Below, piece after piece: positions 26,253 to 36,917 of a DNA stretch of 64,000 nucleotides. The position numbers were made by a program, and so were the translations under genes. The stretch comes from Planctomycetaceae bacterium. Lineage in GTDB: Bacteria > Planctomycetota > Phycisphaerae > UBA1845 > UTPLA1. The DNA lies in contig WYBU01000087.1 in NCBI GenBank assembly GCA_011525745.1, positions 1 to 64,000 of the forward strand. Reading direction: 5' to 3'. The notes under the pieces were generated by a model. That model was not told where the DNA came from. It ran no database searches and saw only the letters and a list, made by a program, of their open reading frames with translations. The number at the start of each line of letters is the position of its first letter. The first letter of the stretch is position 1.

Positions 26253-27596
26253 TCAGTTCATCTGCCCGATAACATTATCCCCAAACTCGCTGCACTTCAC
26301 CTGCGTCGCGCCCTCCATCAGCCGTGCGAAGTCGTACGTCACGCGGCGCGAGCCGATCGCTCCTTCCATGCCTCGAATAATCAGGTCAGCCGCCTCGGTC
26401 CATCCCATGTAACGCAGCATCATTTCGCCCGACAGAATCACGGACCCCGGATTCACCTGGTCCTTGCCGGCGTACTTCGGCGCGGTGCCGTGCGTCGCCT
26501 CGAAAATCGCGTGCCCCGTCAGATAGTTGATGTTGCCGCCCGGCGCGATGCCGATGCCGCCGACCTGCGCCGCCAGCGCATCGCTCAGATAGTCGCCGTT
26601 GAGGTTCAACGTGGCGATGACGTCGAAGTCCTCCGGCCGCGTCAGCACCTGCTGTAACGTGATGTCCGCGATGGCGTCCTTGATGACGATGCCCGCGCCG
26701 GGCTTGCCTTCCGGAATGACGTGCCAGGGTCCGCCGTCCAGCTCGACCGCTCCGAAGTATTCCTTTGCGACTTGATAGCCCCACTCGCGAAACGCGCCCT
26801 CGGTGAATTTCATGATGTTGCCCTTGTGTACCAGCGTCACGCTGCGCCGCTTGAACTTCACCGCGTAGCCGATGGCGCTGTGCACCAGCCGCTCGGTGCA
26901 CAGATAGCTCACCGGCTTGATGCCGACGCCCACCATCACGCCGCCGCACGGGCCGGCCGTGATGTCGCGCTTCGGCGCGCCGATGCCTTCCAGGAGCTTC
27001 TGCCAGGCCACCGCCTTCTCGGCCGTGCCGAAACGGATCTTGGCGAAATCCCTGGGGAAGTGCTCCGCCATAAAGCCCAACACCTTCTTCGCTTCGTCCG
27101 ATCCGCCCGCGTACTCGATGCCCGCGTAGATGTCCTCGGTGTTCTCGCGGAAGATCACAATGTCGACCTTCTCGGGATGCTTCACCGGCGAGGGAACGCC
27201 GCGGAAATAGCGCACCGGCCGCAGGCAGACATACAAATCGAGCATCTGCCGCAGCGCCACGTTCAGCGAGCGAATGCCCCCGCCGACCGGCGTCGTCAGC
27301 GGCCCCTTGATGCCGACGAGATAAGTCTTGAATGCCTCCACCGTCTCATCCGGCAGCCAGGTGTTGTGAAGCTTGAACGCCTTTTCGCCCGCCAGCACCT
27401 CGTGCCACGCGATGCGGCGCTTGCCGCCGTAGGCCTTCTCGACGGCCGCGTCGAAGACGCGCACCGCGGCCCGCCAGATGTCCGGACCGGTGCCGTCGCC
27501 CTCGACGAACGGGATGATGGGATGATCGGGCGTTTCGAGCACGCCGCGCTGGCTCATGCGAATCGGATCACCGGCCGGTTTGCTGGTCATGGCCAT
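26253..27596 (-). CDS. icd: NADP-dependent isocitrate dehydrogenase
   Basis: The 447-residue enzyme oxidatively decarboxylates isocitrate to 2-oxoglutarate in the TCA cycle. Landmarks are [15 protein letters not shown], the substrate loop [20 protein letters not shown] (substrate-binding serine and arginines), [42 protein letters not shown] and the NADP site [15 protein letters not shown] 27596 is supported by a GGAGG sequence seven bases upstream; a longer open frame beyond it is non-coding. It is divergent from the FAD oxidoreductase gene. It is full length with no missing catalytic residue seen. Confidence 0.96.
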   Translation of the reverse strand: MAMTSKPAGDPIRMSQRGVLETPDHPIIPFVEGDGTGPDIWRAAVRVFDAAVEKAYGGKRRIAWHEVLAGEKAFKLHNTWLPDETVEAFKTYLVGIKGPLTTPVGGGIRSLNVALRQMLDLYVCLRPVRYFRGVPSPVKHPEKVDIVIFRENTEDIYAGIEYAGGSDEAKKVLGFMAEHFPRDFAKIRFGTAEKAVAWQKLLEGIGAPKRDITAGPCGGVMVGVGIKPVSYLCTERLVHSAIGYAVKFKRRSVTLVHKGNIMKFTEGAFREWGYQVAKEYFGAVELDGGPWHVIPEGKPGAGIVIKDAIADITLQQVLTRPEDFDVIATLNLNGDYLSDALAAQVGGIGIAPGGNINYLTGHAIFEATHGTAPKYAGKDQVNPGSVILSGEMMLRYMGWTEAADLIIRGMEGAIGSRRVTYDFARLMEGATQVKCSEFGDNVIGQMN

Positions 27597-27847
27597 CTTG
27601 CCTCCGTAGCTGGCCGGCGACGCGCCATCGACGCACGTCGCCGGTTGAACGGCACGCCCCGCGTGCCCTAAAGTGCCCGTGCTTTCGCTCCCGCGTGGGA
27701 ACGGACGAACGGGTATTGTGACGATTCCCGATGGCGCACGCAAAGTCGAACGGATGGGCGGCACGGCCAGGCCGAGCACGAGGAGCGGCGCCGGGTGTTG
27801 AATCTGACATGAAAAGGCGCTGACAGCGCGCGTAAACAGGAGCGTGC

Positions 27848-29197
27848 GTGGCAAACCCATCGGTCGTGGTGCTGGGCGGCGGCCTTTCCGGCGTGGCGGC
27901 GGCTTACACGCTGGCCCGCGCCGGCCGGACCGACGTGACGATCATCGAGCGCGGCGCCGGCCTGGGCGGCCTGGCGGGCAGCTTCGAGAAAGAGGGCCGC
28001 TTCTATCCGCTCGGCTATCACCACATCCTGCATCGCGATCGCACGCTGCTGTTCTTTCTCGATCTGATCGGCGCGCTGCCGGACGTGCGCTGGCGGAAAA
28101 TCCGGATGTTCTTCCGCCACAATCGCGGGCTGTTCGACCTGGGCAGCCCCGGCGGATTCCTGCGTTTTCCGATGCCCCTGTCCGACAAGCTGCGCTTCGT
28201 GCGCCTGATGCTGCGGGCCTTCAACAAGTCCGACTGGTCCGACTGGCACGACCGCAGCGCCGTCGACCTGATCGACGCCTGGGGCGGGCCGGGAGTGCGC
28301 CGCATGATCTTCGAGCCGCTGACGCGGCTGAAGTTCGATCTGCCGTGCGAAGACGTTTCCGGCGCGTGGCTCGGCGCGCGGCTGCACTTTCGCGAAGGCT
28401 CGGCCGCGCTGGGCTACATCCCCCGCGCCAACTGGACCAAGGTGCTGTGCGACGGCGTCACGCGGCTGGTCGAGAAGGCCGGCGTGCGCGTCTGCCTGCG
28501 CGCGTCGGTGACGAAGCTGCACGCGCGCGACGACCGCCTGTGCGAGGCCGAACTGGCCGACGGGCGGCGCGTCGGCGGCGATTTGTTCGTCAGCACGATT
28601 CCGACCGAGATTTATTGCGGCCTGCGCCCCGACGACGCGACGCCCGATCTGGCCGGCATCCGCTACACGGCGCTGATTTCGGTCGTCTGCGCGACGCGGC
28701 AGCGCGTTGAACCGGACTTTTATTGGATGAATCTACCGTCGCTGGACCGCGCCGCCTGCGGCGTGTTTCTGCTGTCGTCGCTGAATCCGACGATCGGCGC
28801 GCCGGGCGACGCCTGCGTCAATTTCGTGACGCACGTTCAGCGCCGCGACCGGCCGTTTTTCCTCCAGGGCGACGACGAGCTGATGGCCGGGTACCTGACC
28901 GATTTCCGCGAGATCTTCGGCTTCGAGCTGACGCCGTTCTGGACCAACGTCGCGCGCGTGCCGATGTACTCGCCGATCTTTTTCCGCGGCTATCGCAATC
29001 CGCCGGTGCGCAGCGCGACGTTTCGCAATCTCTATTTCGCCGGCAACTACCGCACGTTTCCGTCGATCGCCTCGACCGGCACGGCGTTGGCCTCGGGGCT
29101 GGAAGCCGGCGAAGCGATGCTCGCCGACGCCGGCGGCCGGACCGACCTGCCGGCGTGCGTCTCGCGCTTCCGCGTGCGACGCTGGCCGAAGGGGTGA
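27848..29197 (+). CDS. FAD-dependent oxidoreductase of the protoporphyrinogen oxidase/amine oxidase fold
   Basis: The protein begins with a Rossmann dinucleotide site ([20 protein letters not shown]) and the flavin-binding [13 protein letters not shown] with a GYHHILHRD active-site region. It ends with the C-terminal FAD segment [22 protein letters not shown]-type motif (about 395-420). The 449-residue length and the 'FEPLTRLKF' region are close to NAD(P)/FAD-dependent oxidoreductases found in polysaccharide and haem-related loci; the substrate is unknown. Start GTG 27848 has a ggag sequence just upstream. It stands alone, divergent from icd. Confidence 0.8.
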   Translation: MANPSVVVLGGGLSGVAAAYTLARAGRTDVTIIERGAGLGGLAGSFEKEGRFYPLGYHHILHRDRTLLFFLDLIGALPDVRWRKIRMFFRHNRGLFDLGSPGGFLRFPMPLSDKLRFVRLMLRAFNKSDWSDWHDRSAVDLIDAWGGPGVRRMIFEPLTRLKFDLPCEDVSGAWLGARLHFREGSAALGYIPRANWTKVLCDGVTRLVEKAGVRVCLRASVTKLHARDDRLCEAELADGRRVGGDLFVSTIPTEIYCGLRPDDATPDLAGIRYTALISVVCATRQRVEPDFYWMNLPSLDRAACGVFLLSSLNPTIGAPGDACVNFVTHVQRRDRPFFLQGDDELMAGYLTDFREIFGFELTPFWTNVARVPMYSPIFFRGYRNPPVRSATFRNLYFAGNYRTFPSIASTGTALASGLEAGEAMLADAGGRTDLPACVSRFRVRRWPKG

Positions 29198-29532
29198 AAG
29201 GCGAAACGTCGAAACGTCAAAGCAGGCGCCAGGGACCAAATGTGGCACGGCCGCCCCCGGCTGCGTCGGGTGGCACGGGCTTGCAGCTCGTGCATGTCCG
29301 AGCCGCGAAGCGTTAGCGAGCGGGATCGGTGCGCCTCGAACTCCTTGCGCGTCATCGCGCGCAAACACCCGCCCTCGACTATGAAATGTGGCACAGCCGC
29401 CCCCGGCTGTGCATTTATCCCCCTCACGCCGCGCAGGCGGGGGTCCCGCGGTTTCGCGCGCCGCTGGATTCCCGCCTGCGGGGGAATGACACGGTCCCGC
29501 GCTCGACAATGCTCCATGGGGCCTCGGTCCGA
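29198..29532. repeat. Mosaic of REP-like intergenic repeats
   Basis: No gene is seen. The stretch strings together known repeat words: gaaacgtcgaaacgtcaa, twice 'gtggcac(a)gccgcccccggctg', a cacgggcttgcagctcgtg hairpin near 29277, and gattcccgcctgcgggggaatgac near 29468. These are shared with 18827-19621 and 61577-61775. Confidence 0.65.
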
Positions 29533-29877
29533 TCATGGCTTGTACGTGGCCGCCGGAATTTGTGATAGAAGCTGCGAGAAATTCACCGCGGCAGCCAGGC
29601 GATCCAGCACGTCGGACCGCAACGTGTGATCGCCGCTGAGGAACTGGTTGAGCGCTTGCATTCCGATGCCCGTGGCGGAAGCGATCTCGGCCAGCGGCCG
29701 CGCGCTTCGGTGAACCGCGCGGCGCAGGCAGCCCGTCAGCGTGTCCTCCGCGGCCGCTTCACGCATGCGGCGGCCCAGTTCGGCCAGTTCCGGCATCTCA
29801 GCCTCGGCCTGCTCCCTCGCGCGCCGCCAGCGCTCGTACAACTCGGGCGTCATGGCAATGATCTTGCGCTGATTCAT
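29533..29877 (-). CDS. Helix-turn-helix antitoxin-like protein
   Basis: A 114-residue protein with a helical N-terminal half (YERWRRAREQAEAEMPELAE) and a Cro/XRE-type HTH near residues 60-95 (RPLAEIASATGIGMQALNQF, then LSGDHTLRSDVLDRLAA). It lies directly behind a RelE/BrnT-type small gene on the same strand, with a four-base ATGA overlap, the arrangement of toxin-first type II modules. It should bind the operator before the toxin gene and neutralise the toxin. The antitoxin itself looks intact although the toxin does not. Confidence 0.78.
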   Translation of the reverse strand: MNQRKIIAMTPELYERWRRAREQAEAEMPELAELGRRMREAAAEDTLTGCLRRAVHRSARPLAEIASATGIGMQALNQFLSGDHTLRSDVLDRLAAAVNFSQLLSQIPAATYKP

Positions 29878-30134
29878 GACTCGAAGTCCTCACTCGATAT
29901 CGGCGCTTCGTATTCCGTGATCGGCAGGATGGTGAGATCGTCAAACTGTTCGTACACGCAGATCAGAAATCGGCCATCTCTTGCGAAGCCCCAACAACAG
30001 GGCCGGCCGCTCGACATAGTGGTCCCACGCAACTCCGGGAACGCTACGATAGCTTCGAAGTCTTCGGGGTCGACGCCATGCTGGGCCAGGTGGTCAATAA
30101 TCTACTGCGTCCACACGAAATCAAAGTAAGCCAT
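29874..30134 (-). pseudogene. Toxin-like gene interrupted by an in-frame amber codon
   Basis: Reading from ATG 30134 gives MAYFDFVWTQ, then TAG (30104-30102), then an uninterrupted 75-codon continuation starting IIDHLAQHGVDPEDFEAIVA and ending EDFES. The pattern FxW...hxHIaxHGVtPEdfE...GRPxxxGfxxDGRFLICVYEqfddltILPITEYE matches a known family of small toxin-like proteins that pair with HTH antitoxins. TAG is one base from CAG, GAG or AAG. No ATG or GTG lies soon after the stop, so the toxin is probably inactivated unless the codon is read through. The end overlaps the antitoxin start. Confidence 0.7.
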
Positions 30135-30306
30135 CGCGTATTTCCCTGGACCACCGAACACATTGTATCACTTATTGGCCGCCCGATTCCGACGGATGGG
30201 CCAGCGAGTCTTGCCGGCCGAATCGCCGAAGTCGCCCCCTTCGACTTGAGCAGGAAAAACCCCGGCGCGTGGCCATCGTCGTCGAACAGTGCTATTTTTG
30301 TGCCGG

Positions 30307-33120
30307 ATGTCAAAGGCCAAACCCGATCGAGGACAGATCATCCGGCGTTGGCTGGAGCGCGACCTGACGCGCGAGGCCGCCGACGGGGAGTTGCCGCGCG
30401 CCTTTGAAATCGACGAGCACGTGGCGCACGTCGCCGACATGCTGGCGTCCGGACGATGCCCTGTGCTGATCGGCGAGTCGGGCTGCGGCAAGACGGCCGT
30501 GATCCACGAATTTTCGCGGCAGTTGCACGGAGGCGCGCTCGACGCACAACTGGCCGGGCTGCGTTCGCGGCGGGTGCTGCAATTCTCGCTGGAGCGCCGG
30601 GCCGCGGAACTGAAGAAGCCGTCCGATCAGATGGGGCCGGAATTCAAGCTGCTATCCGACGCTCTGGCGGCGGCCGGCGGCGACGTCATTCCGTTCTTCC
30701 GCGACATTCACCTCGTGGCTGGATTCGGGCTTGAAGCGGCGCTGCTGTCCCTGATGACGCGGCTGCGCGGGTCGTTGATCGCCGAGGGGCTGTCGCCGCG
30801 CGTGGAGATGATGTTCGAGGAGTCGCCGGAACTCGAATCGTGCTGCGCGCTGCTGCGCGTCGAGGAACCCTCCCCGCGCCACATGGAGCGCATCCTGTCG
30901 GCCTGGGCCGCCGAACAGGCCGAACGCCGCGGAAAGACGTTCACCGATGACGCCCTCGGCGAGGCGCTCGATCTTTCGGTCCGCTTTCTGACGCGCGGCT
31001 GCTGCCCGCGAAAGACGCTCGATCTTCTCAGTCAGGCGGCCGGCTTTGTGCGCGAAGACAAGCCCGTCGATAAATCCGATATTGTCGAGCGGTTTCGGCG
31101 CTACTACCGCGTGCCGCGCGCCGTGATCGACTCCGACGCCGCGCTCGACCTGTCGCGCATCGAAGCCGATTTCTCGTCGAAGGTGCTGGGCCAGTCGGAG
31201 GCGGTGCGCGCGGTGGTGCGCGTCGTGGGTCGAATCAAATCCGGACTGGCCGATTCACGCCGACCGTTCGGCGTGTTCCTCTTCGCGGGACCGACGGGCG
31301 TCGGCAAGACGCACCTGGCGCAGTTGCTGACCGAGTTTCTGTTCGGCGACCGGCAACGCATGGTGCGCATCAACATGGCCGATTTCGACGACGAATGGCG
31401 CGGCAGCACGCTGTTTGGCGAGCCGGACGGCACGCCGGCGCAGCAACGCGGACTGCTGACGCAGCGGTTGCTCGGCCGTCCGTTTGCAGTGCTGTTGCTG
31501 GACGAATTCGAGAAGGCCCACGCCAATATCCACGGCCGCTTCATGCAGTTGTTCGACGAGGGCTGCTTCATCAACGCCGCCGGCGAGACGATTTCGTGCC
31601 GCTCGATGATCATCATTGCCACGTCGAACGCGGGCGCCGACATCTACCGCGGCGAGGCGTTTGGATTCGTGAACCCGGCGGACGCCGCCGCGCGCAACGC
31701 CGCGCTGGACGAGCGCTTGCAACGGCATTTCCGCGTCGAACTGCTGAACCGCTTCGATCAGATCGTCTATTTCCATCCGCTGTCGCGCGAGGACATCCGC
31801 ACGATCGCCCTGCGCGAACTGGAGCAGATCGAACGACGCGCGGGCTTTCGCCGCCGCGGGTTTCGGCTCGAAATCGACGAATCGGTCCTCGACTGGCTCG
31901 CCGTCAACGGCTACGACGCCGAGTACGGTGCGCGCTTTCTGCGCCGCACGATCGAGCGCCACGTCACGACGGCGCTGTCCGAGTTGATCGTGCGGAGACA
32001 TCCGCCGGATGGCGCGGCTCTGTCGCTGTCAGTGCGCGGCAATCAGATTGTCGCGCGCCTGCCGGAACCGCCTGCGTCGCCCGCTCCACCGACCATTCCC
32101 CGCGCGAGCGTCGCGTTGCCGACCGAGCGCGGAACGCAAGCCCGCGCGATGCACATCGACGACATGCGCGCCGAGGCGCAGGCGATCATTCAAGCGGCGA
32201 AGACTCGTCTGGATGCATTAGCGCAGAAAGAGACCGAACGCGACGCGCTGCTGGCGCGCATGAACGAGGCCGACTTCTGGAACCGTTCAACCGAGCGCAG
32301 CGCCGTGCTGGAGCGTTTTCGCGCCTTGGAAGTCGCCGTGCGGGCGGAACGCCGGCTGGCGCAGCCGATCGTGAATCTGGCCGTTCAATCCGCGCCGGCG
32401 GCAACGCCGGCGGCCGACGTAGCGCGGTTTGCGCGCGTTCTGGAGCGGGCCGCGCAGGCCTTGCGCGCGTGGGAACAGCGCGATGCGGAGGAAGGCGACG
32501 CGGCGATCTGGGTGGTGCTCGGCAACGTCGATCCGCTTCGATCGGCGGGGCGCTGGATCGGCGAACTGACGGCGATGGAGCGCGCCTGGGCCGAATCGGT
32601 CAACTTGTCCGCGGCGCTCGTCGCCTGTGAAGTGGTTGAAGGCGACCTGTCTCGCGCGGTGTTGGACGTCGTCGGTCCCGGCGCATCGCACTATTTTGAG
32701 ATGGAAGTCGGCGTCCATCGCCGTGTGCGGCGCGACGGTCCGCCGCTGCGCGTGCGCATCGACGTTCTGCCGCGCAGCAGCGCGCCGCCTGCGGCCATCT
32801 GGCCGGGGCTGCGGCGCCTTCGCTCGGATGCGCAGTGGCTGCAACTGCGCCCTGACTGTCGGGCGCGCCTGGAGTTGCCCGAGCGCGGTCTGGCGATCGA
32901 TTTCGTCGGCCGCGGCGCCGATACCCTTTCCCATCTGCTGCACGATCTATCGCACGCCTGGCGGCGGCCGGCGATCGACGACCTTGACGTGTGCCGCGTC
33001 TATGGCGAAGACGGCGTGGCCGCGCGCGATCCGCGCACCGGGGCGAAGGTGCTGCGGATGAAGAGCGTCTTGCAGGGCCGGCTCGATCCGTTTCTTAACG
33101 GGTGGCGACGGCGGGGGTGA
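30307..33120 (+). CDS. Clp/Hsp100-type double-AAA+ protein fused to a release-factor-2-like module
   Basis: The 937-residue protein has a first AAA+ domain (Walker A GESGCGKT at 56-63) whose Walker B is degenerate (VIPFFRDIHLV, 128-138). A second, complete ClpB-type domain follows (Walker A GPTGVGKT 328-335, Walker B VLLLDEFEKA near 395, sensor IIIATSNAG, 'NRFDQIVYFHPL'). From about 617 it changes to a peptide-chain-release-factor fold. EADFWNRSTERSAVLERF corresponds to the PCRF segment, MEVGVHRRVRR (799-809) to RF2 GEVGVHRLVR, and RDPRTGAKVLRMKSVLQG with RLDPFL (907-930) to the RF2 C-terminus. The stop-codon motif SPF and the peptidyl-hydrolase GGQ are both missing. It may couple stalled-ribosome recognition to unfolding; that is inference. 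Confidence 0.85.
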   Translation: MSKAKPDRGQIIRRWLERDLTREAADGELPRAFEIDEHVAHVADMLASGRCPVLIGESGCGKTAVIHEFSRQLHGGALDAQLAGLRSRRVLQFSLERRAAELKKPSDQMGPEFKLLSDALAAAGGDVIPFFRDIHLVAGFGLEAALLSLMTRLRGSLIAEGLSPRVEMMFEESPELESCCALLRVEEPSPRHMERILSAWAAEQAERRGKTFTDDALGEALDLSVRFLTRGCCPRKTLDLLSQAAGFVREDKPVDKSDIVERFRRYYRVPRAVIDSDAALDLSRIEADFSSKVLGQSEAVRAVVRVVGRIKSGLADSRRPFGVFLFAGPTGVGKTHLAQLLTEFLFGDRQRMVRINMADFDDEWRGSTLFGEPDGTPAQQRGLLTQRLLGRPFAVLLLDEFEKAHANIHGRFMQLFDEGCFINAAGETISCRSMIIIATSNAGADIYRGEAFGFVNPADAAARNAALDERLQRHFRVELLNRFDQIVYFHPLSREDIRTIALRELEQIERRAGFRRRGFRLEIDESVLDWLAVNGYDAEYGARFLRRTIERHVTTALSELIVRRHPPDGAALSLSVRGNQIVARLPEPPASPAPPTIPRASVALPTERGTQARAMHIDDMRAEAQAIIQAAKTRLDALAQKETERDALLARMNEADFWNRSTERSAVLERFRALEVAVRAERRLAQPIVNLAVQSAPAATPAADVARFARVLERAAQALRAWEQRDAEEGDAAIWVVLGNVDPLRSAGRWIGELTAMERAWAESVNLSAALVACEVVEGDLSRAVLDVVGPGASHYFEMEVGVHRRVRRDGPPLRVRIDVLPRSSAPPAAIWPGLRRLRSDAQWLQLRPDCRARLELPERGLAIDFVGRGADTLSHLLHDLSHAWRRPAIDDLDVCRVYGEDGVAARDPRTGAKVLRMKSVLQGRLDPFLNGWRRRG

Positions 33121-33602
33121 GGAAAGGGCGTGTCGCCATGCTCGACCTGCGACACGATCGAATCACGGCGACCCCGAGGCAGTTCCAGCCGGCGCCGCCC
33201 GGCATTTCGCAAGCGCCTTTGAGGTCGATCACCCCGGCCAGGCGCTCGATCGGGACTTGGCGGGGAGGGGCGTGGCGATTCAACCCTGGGCCGGAAGACG
33301 CAATGCCGTTGGCGTCGATCCTCCGGCACGCAAGGCTCGTAGTCCTGGTCGCAATCGGTGCATCAAATGGAACTCGCGCGGAACGGCCCCCGCCTGCGCA
33401 GGGATGCAGCCCGTTCATGCGGGCAGCATGTCCGCGCCGCGCGATGCATCAGATGCGTACAAGCCGACAAACGACACCGGGGCTTTTCGCGCACGCGCAC
33501 GCCGCGCTCGACATGCCCGACGCTGAGCCGGACATGCCGAGCGCCCCTCGCGCGCAAATCGCAACGCCTGTCGACCACCGCGCAGTCGACGCAGCGCCGC
33601 CA
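33121..33602. other. Spacer between converging genes, nothing recognised
   Basis: No supported coding frame, RNA structure or known repeat was found in these 482 bases. Frames open here are biased-composition shadows. There is no obvious terminator for either flanking gene. Confidence 0.4.
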
Positions 33603-34364
<762 letters not shown>

Positions 34365-34634
34365 GATAAAGCTCCGATGAAAGATCGCAGATGCGGCCCC
34401 GACCGCGCAGCGCGGAAGGGGGTGTCAAAGAGGGAACACATGCGCAACCCAGGGGCCGGACGCGCGACGTCGCGGCCCGCGCAGGCGCGTCGTCTTCGTG
34501 ACCGGGGCGCACGTGATCCGGTCAACGTCGCGGCACAGTGCGGACGACGTCGAAGCCGCTCGGGGTTGCAGCCGTTGTGAAGGTTGACCCGATGCCACAA
34601 AGGGCGTCAGGCGGCAAATGGGTGAGTGATGCGA

Positions 34635-35006
34635 TCAGGCGCAGGGCGGGCCGCGCGGAATCAAGGATGGGGCCGCATCGGCCAGGATGAGGACCTGCGG
34701 GGTATGCGCCCTGGGTGCGATCCAGGCGCCCTGCAACGTCGTCAACAGCAGCGGCGAATCCGACAGAAGCTGCTGCTGGCGCGCGATCAGAATGGCGCAG
34801 ACGGAACAGTTGTCGGCGTGAGGATCGGAATGTGACTGGCCGTGGCCGTGGCCGCAGTGACCGTCAGAATGTTCGGCGCTGCTTGCGGCGTCGTGCAGAT
34901 CGATGCCGTGGTTGTGGACAAGCGCCAGGACTCCCTGCGCGAGCAGCGCGGCGGCCAGCAATGCGACCGTGGCACGGCGTCGAAATGGGAAGAAACGTGG
35001 CGACAT
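34635..35006 (-). CDS. Small exported histidine-rich protein
   Basis: A 123-residue protein with a basic start and hydrophobic helix (MSPRFFPFRRRATVALLAAA...). It is followed by a His-rich stretch (SDGHCGHGHGQSHSDPHAD) and a CSVC pair near residue 67. The layout resembles small DUF2946-like secreted proteins associated with copper or nickel handling, but the match is by general pattern only. ATG 35006 is chosen because it begins the signal. No metal-transport gene is adjacent. The His and Cys residues suggest metal binding in the periplasm; function is otherwise unknown. Confidence 0.5.
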   Translation of the reverse strand: MSPRFFPFRRRATVALLAAALLAQGVLALVHNHGIDLHDAASSAEHSDGHCGHGHGQSHSDPHADNCSVCAILIARQQQLLSDSPLLLTTLQGAWIAPRAHTPQVLILADAAPSLIPRGPPCA

Positions 35007-35567
35007 TTCGTGGTGGTCCCCAGCAGCCTCGATCGGGCCGATTATAGCGACTGGCGGTCGACACGTCAGCGAGAGAATGCGAGGCAATGATGGAGCGCCA
35101 CGTTCAACCGTGGGCAGGCGCGTCGAACGAGTCCCATCGATTGGTCAGATCACCGGATGGCCCGATTGGCGCTGCCGCAAACGCTGATGCGTTGCGGGAA
35201 ACCATAGTCGCTGCGCGCGTAGGTGCTGGTGAAGAGGAGCGTCTTGCAGGGCCTGGTGGATTGGTAATCGGCCGATTGGTGAATGCGCAAGCATGGCCGG
35301 TACAAAATTGACTTGTGCGGACTGCTGGATTGGCGCGTGGAGGAAAGCAACGCGGGACGCACTCCCACGCGAGCGCATCGCTGCCACGCGGGCGCTACAC
35401 ACGGCCAAGCCCTCGCCGGCGACGCGTTCCAGAATCGCCAATCTCCCGCAGCGCGAGACCTTAACACTGCTACGCCGGCGAGTTGGCGTTACCGATTCTT
35501 GCACTATCTCTCATGCCGCGCGCGTTCGCAGTGATCGGCGCCGCTCGAAAACCGCCACCGCTTCCGC
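35007..35567. other. Intergenic stretch, no gene recognised
   Basis: These 561 bases hold no convincing gene. Base composition is a little less GC-rich than the neighbours, and short direct repetitions of 'gattggc/gattggt' occur (35130-35335). It could be a decayed gene, but no family was recognised in any frame. Confidence 0.35.
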
Positions 35568-36917
35568 CTACTTCCACGCGTGAATGCTCGTCGCGATGGC
35601 CGCCGCGAACGGAACCTCCAACGCGAAAGCCCCGTTGCCGTTGTGGCAGCGGATGCAGACGAAGTCGACGGTGACGGCGGCCCGTCCCTGGCTGTCGCGC
35701 ACGACTGAATTGCCGTCCGGAGTGAAGAATGAGCGATAGTCGACTGCGCCCGTGTTGATCCGCACGATGTGCGTGCGCACGTCTGCGATGCGCGCCACCG
35801 TACCGACCAGGGAAGAAGCCGCGTTGGTCGCGCTCTTGACGGGATACGACATGTGGCAGCTCGTGCAACTCAGCGTCTCGGTGTAGCCGTCGGACCGCGT
35901 ATAGACCTTGCCCTCGTGGCCGGCCATGGTCGCATCGGGATGGCAGTCGGTGCAGCGCTTGCGCAGCGCGTTGTCCTTGTCGTAATAGACGGAGCGATGC
36001 GGATCGTGACAATCGAGGCAGCTCAGGCTGCTGTGGCCGCCGCTGGCGCGCAGCTCGGGCCATTGTTCGTGGTGCTGAACGTAGCCGCCTTTGGCCACGA
36101 TGTTGCCGGTCTGATCGTCGTAGGGACGATTGTGGCAGGCGCGGCAGGAATTACTGCCGTCGGGGTCGACGAAGATCATGTCGGTCTTGATGACCACGTC
36201 GCCGCCGGCGGTGGTGAAGTGATTGCTGCCCGGACCGTGGCAGGCTTCGCACTGAATCCCCGCCTCCGCCCAGGTGCCGCGCATCCCCGGCCGGTTCTCC
36301 TGGAATTCGGGAGAGTCTGCATTCGCCGGCTGCGGGCCGGTGGTATGGCAGACGAAGCAGGCGTAGTCAAAGGGCTTTCGCTCCGGGATGTCCGGCTCGT
36401 AGTTGCCCCATGACCCTGTGTTTCCGGTCGGCCCGAACGGCAGGTTCCACTGAACCCTCTGACCGGTCGAGCCGGTCGTCAGAATGTAGCCGTCGTGGTC
36501 CACAAAGCGCCCCTTCTTGGTGTAGCCGCCGATGATCCAGGCGATGTCGGACCAGTCGTAGCCGACGGGGGTATCGGGAATGCCGGCCGAGGTGCCGTCT
36601 GGAAAGACCGGCGGACCGCCCGAAACCGGCGTGATCTTGTGTGCGTGCCCATGTCGCGAGTGCATCGCGGCGATGTCCGTGTGGCAGTTGCGGCAGGCGT
36701 TGGCGCCCACGTAGCGTGCCTGGCTGTTGGACTTGTCAGTCTGATTGACTACGCGCGGCGGCGGCTCATTTGGTGTGCCGTTGTCATTGCCATTGTTGGC
36801 GCCGGGAAGCGGAACGAGCAGCAACTCGCAACCCGTGGCGCTGATCAGAAGCGCGGTGGCAATCGAGATGAGACCGGTTCCAAAGGATGACGCAAGACGA
36901 ATCGAGCTTCGAGTCAT
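35568..36917 (-). CDS. Octaheme c-type lipoprotein
   Basis: A 449-residue exported protein with a lipobox (LLISATGC) near residue 30 and a low-complexity Asn/Gly/Pro linker. Eight CxxCH motifs follow (CRNCH, CFVCH, CEACH, CRACH, CLDCH, CTDCH, CTSCH, CIRCH). The first part (YVGANACRNCHTDIAAMHSRHGHAHKI) resembles cytochrome c554 and related octahaem proteins. The final haem is followed by a short tail. It is unlike the doubled-CxxCH proteins of the main cluster and lies about 18 kb away from them. GGAG is present eight bases before ATG 36917. It faces a long AT-rich upstream region. Electron transfer at the outer membrane is inferred. Confidence 0.87.
   Translation of the reverse strand: MTRSSIRLASSFGTGLISIATALLISATGCELLLVPLPGANNGNDNGTPNEPPPRVVNQTDKSNSQARYVGANACRNCHTDIAAMHSRHGHAHKITPVSGGPPVFPDGTSAGIPDTPVGYDWSDIAWIIGGYTKKGRFVDHDGYILTTGSTGQRVQWNLPFGPTGNTGSWGNYEPDIPERKPFDYACFVCHTTGPQPANADSPEFQENRPGMRGTWAEAGIQCEACHGPGSNHFTTAGGDVVIKTDMIFVDPDGSNSCRACHNRPYDDQTGNIVAKGGYVQHHEQWPELRASGGHSSLSCLDCHDPHRSVYYDKDNALRKRCTDCHPDATMAGHEGKVYTRSDGYTETLSCTSCHMSYPVKSATNAASSLVGTVARIADVRTHIVRINTGAVDYRSFFTPDGNSVVRDSQGRAAVTVDFVCIRCHNGNGAFALEVPFAAAIATSIHAWK

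Noticed and set aside
27597-27860. A longer icd with 88 extra codons
   Set aside because: GGAGG precedes ATG 27596 at the normal distance, and the extra codons have no similarity to isocitrate dehydrogenase.
35237-35253. A 17-base identity with 33063-33079 near the end of the AAA+/release-factor gene
   Set aside because: One exact 17-mer in 64 kb of biased sequence is plausible by chance, and the surrounding frame does not continue the similarity.
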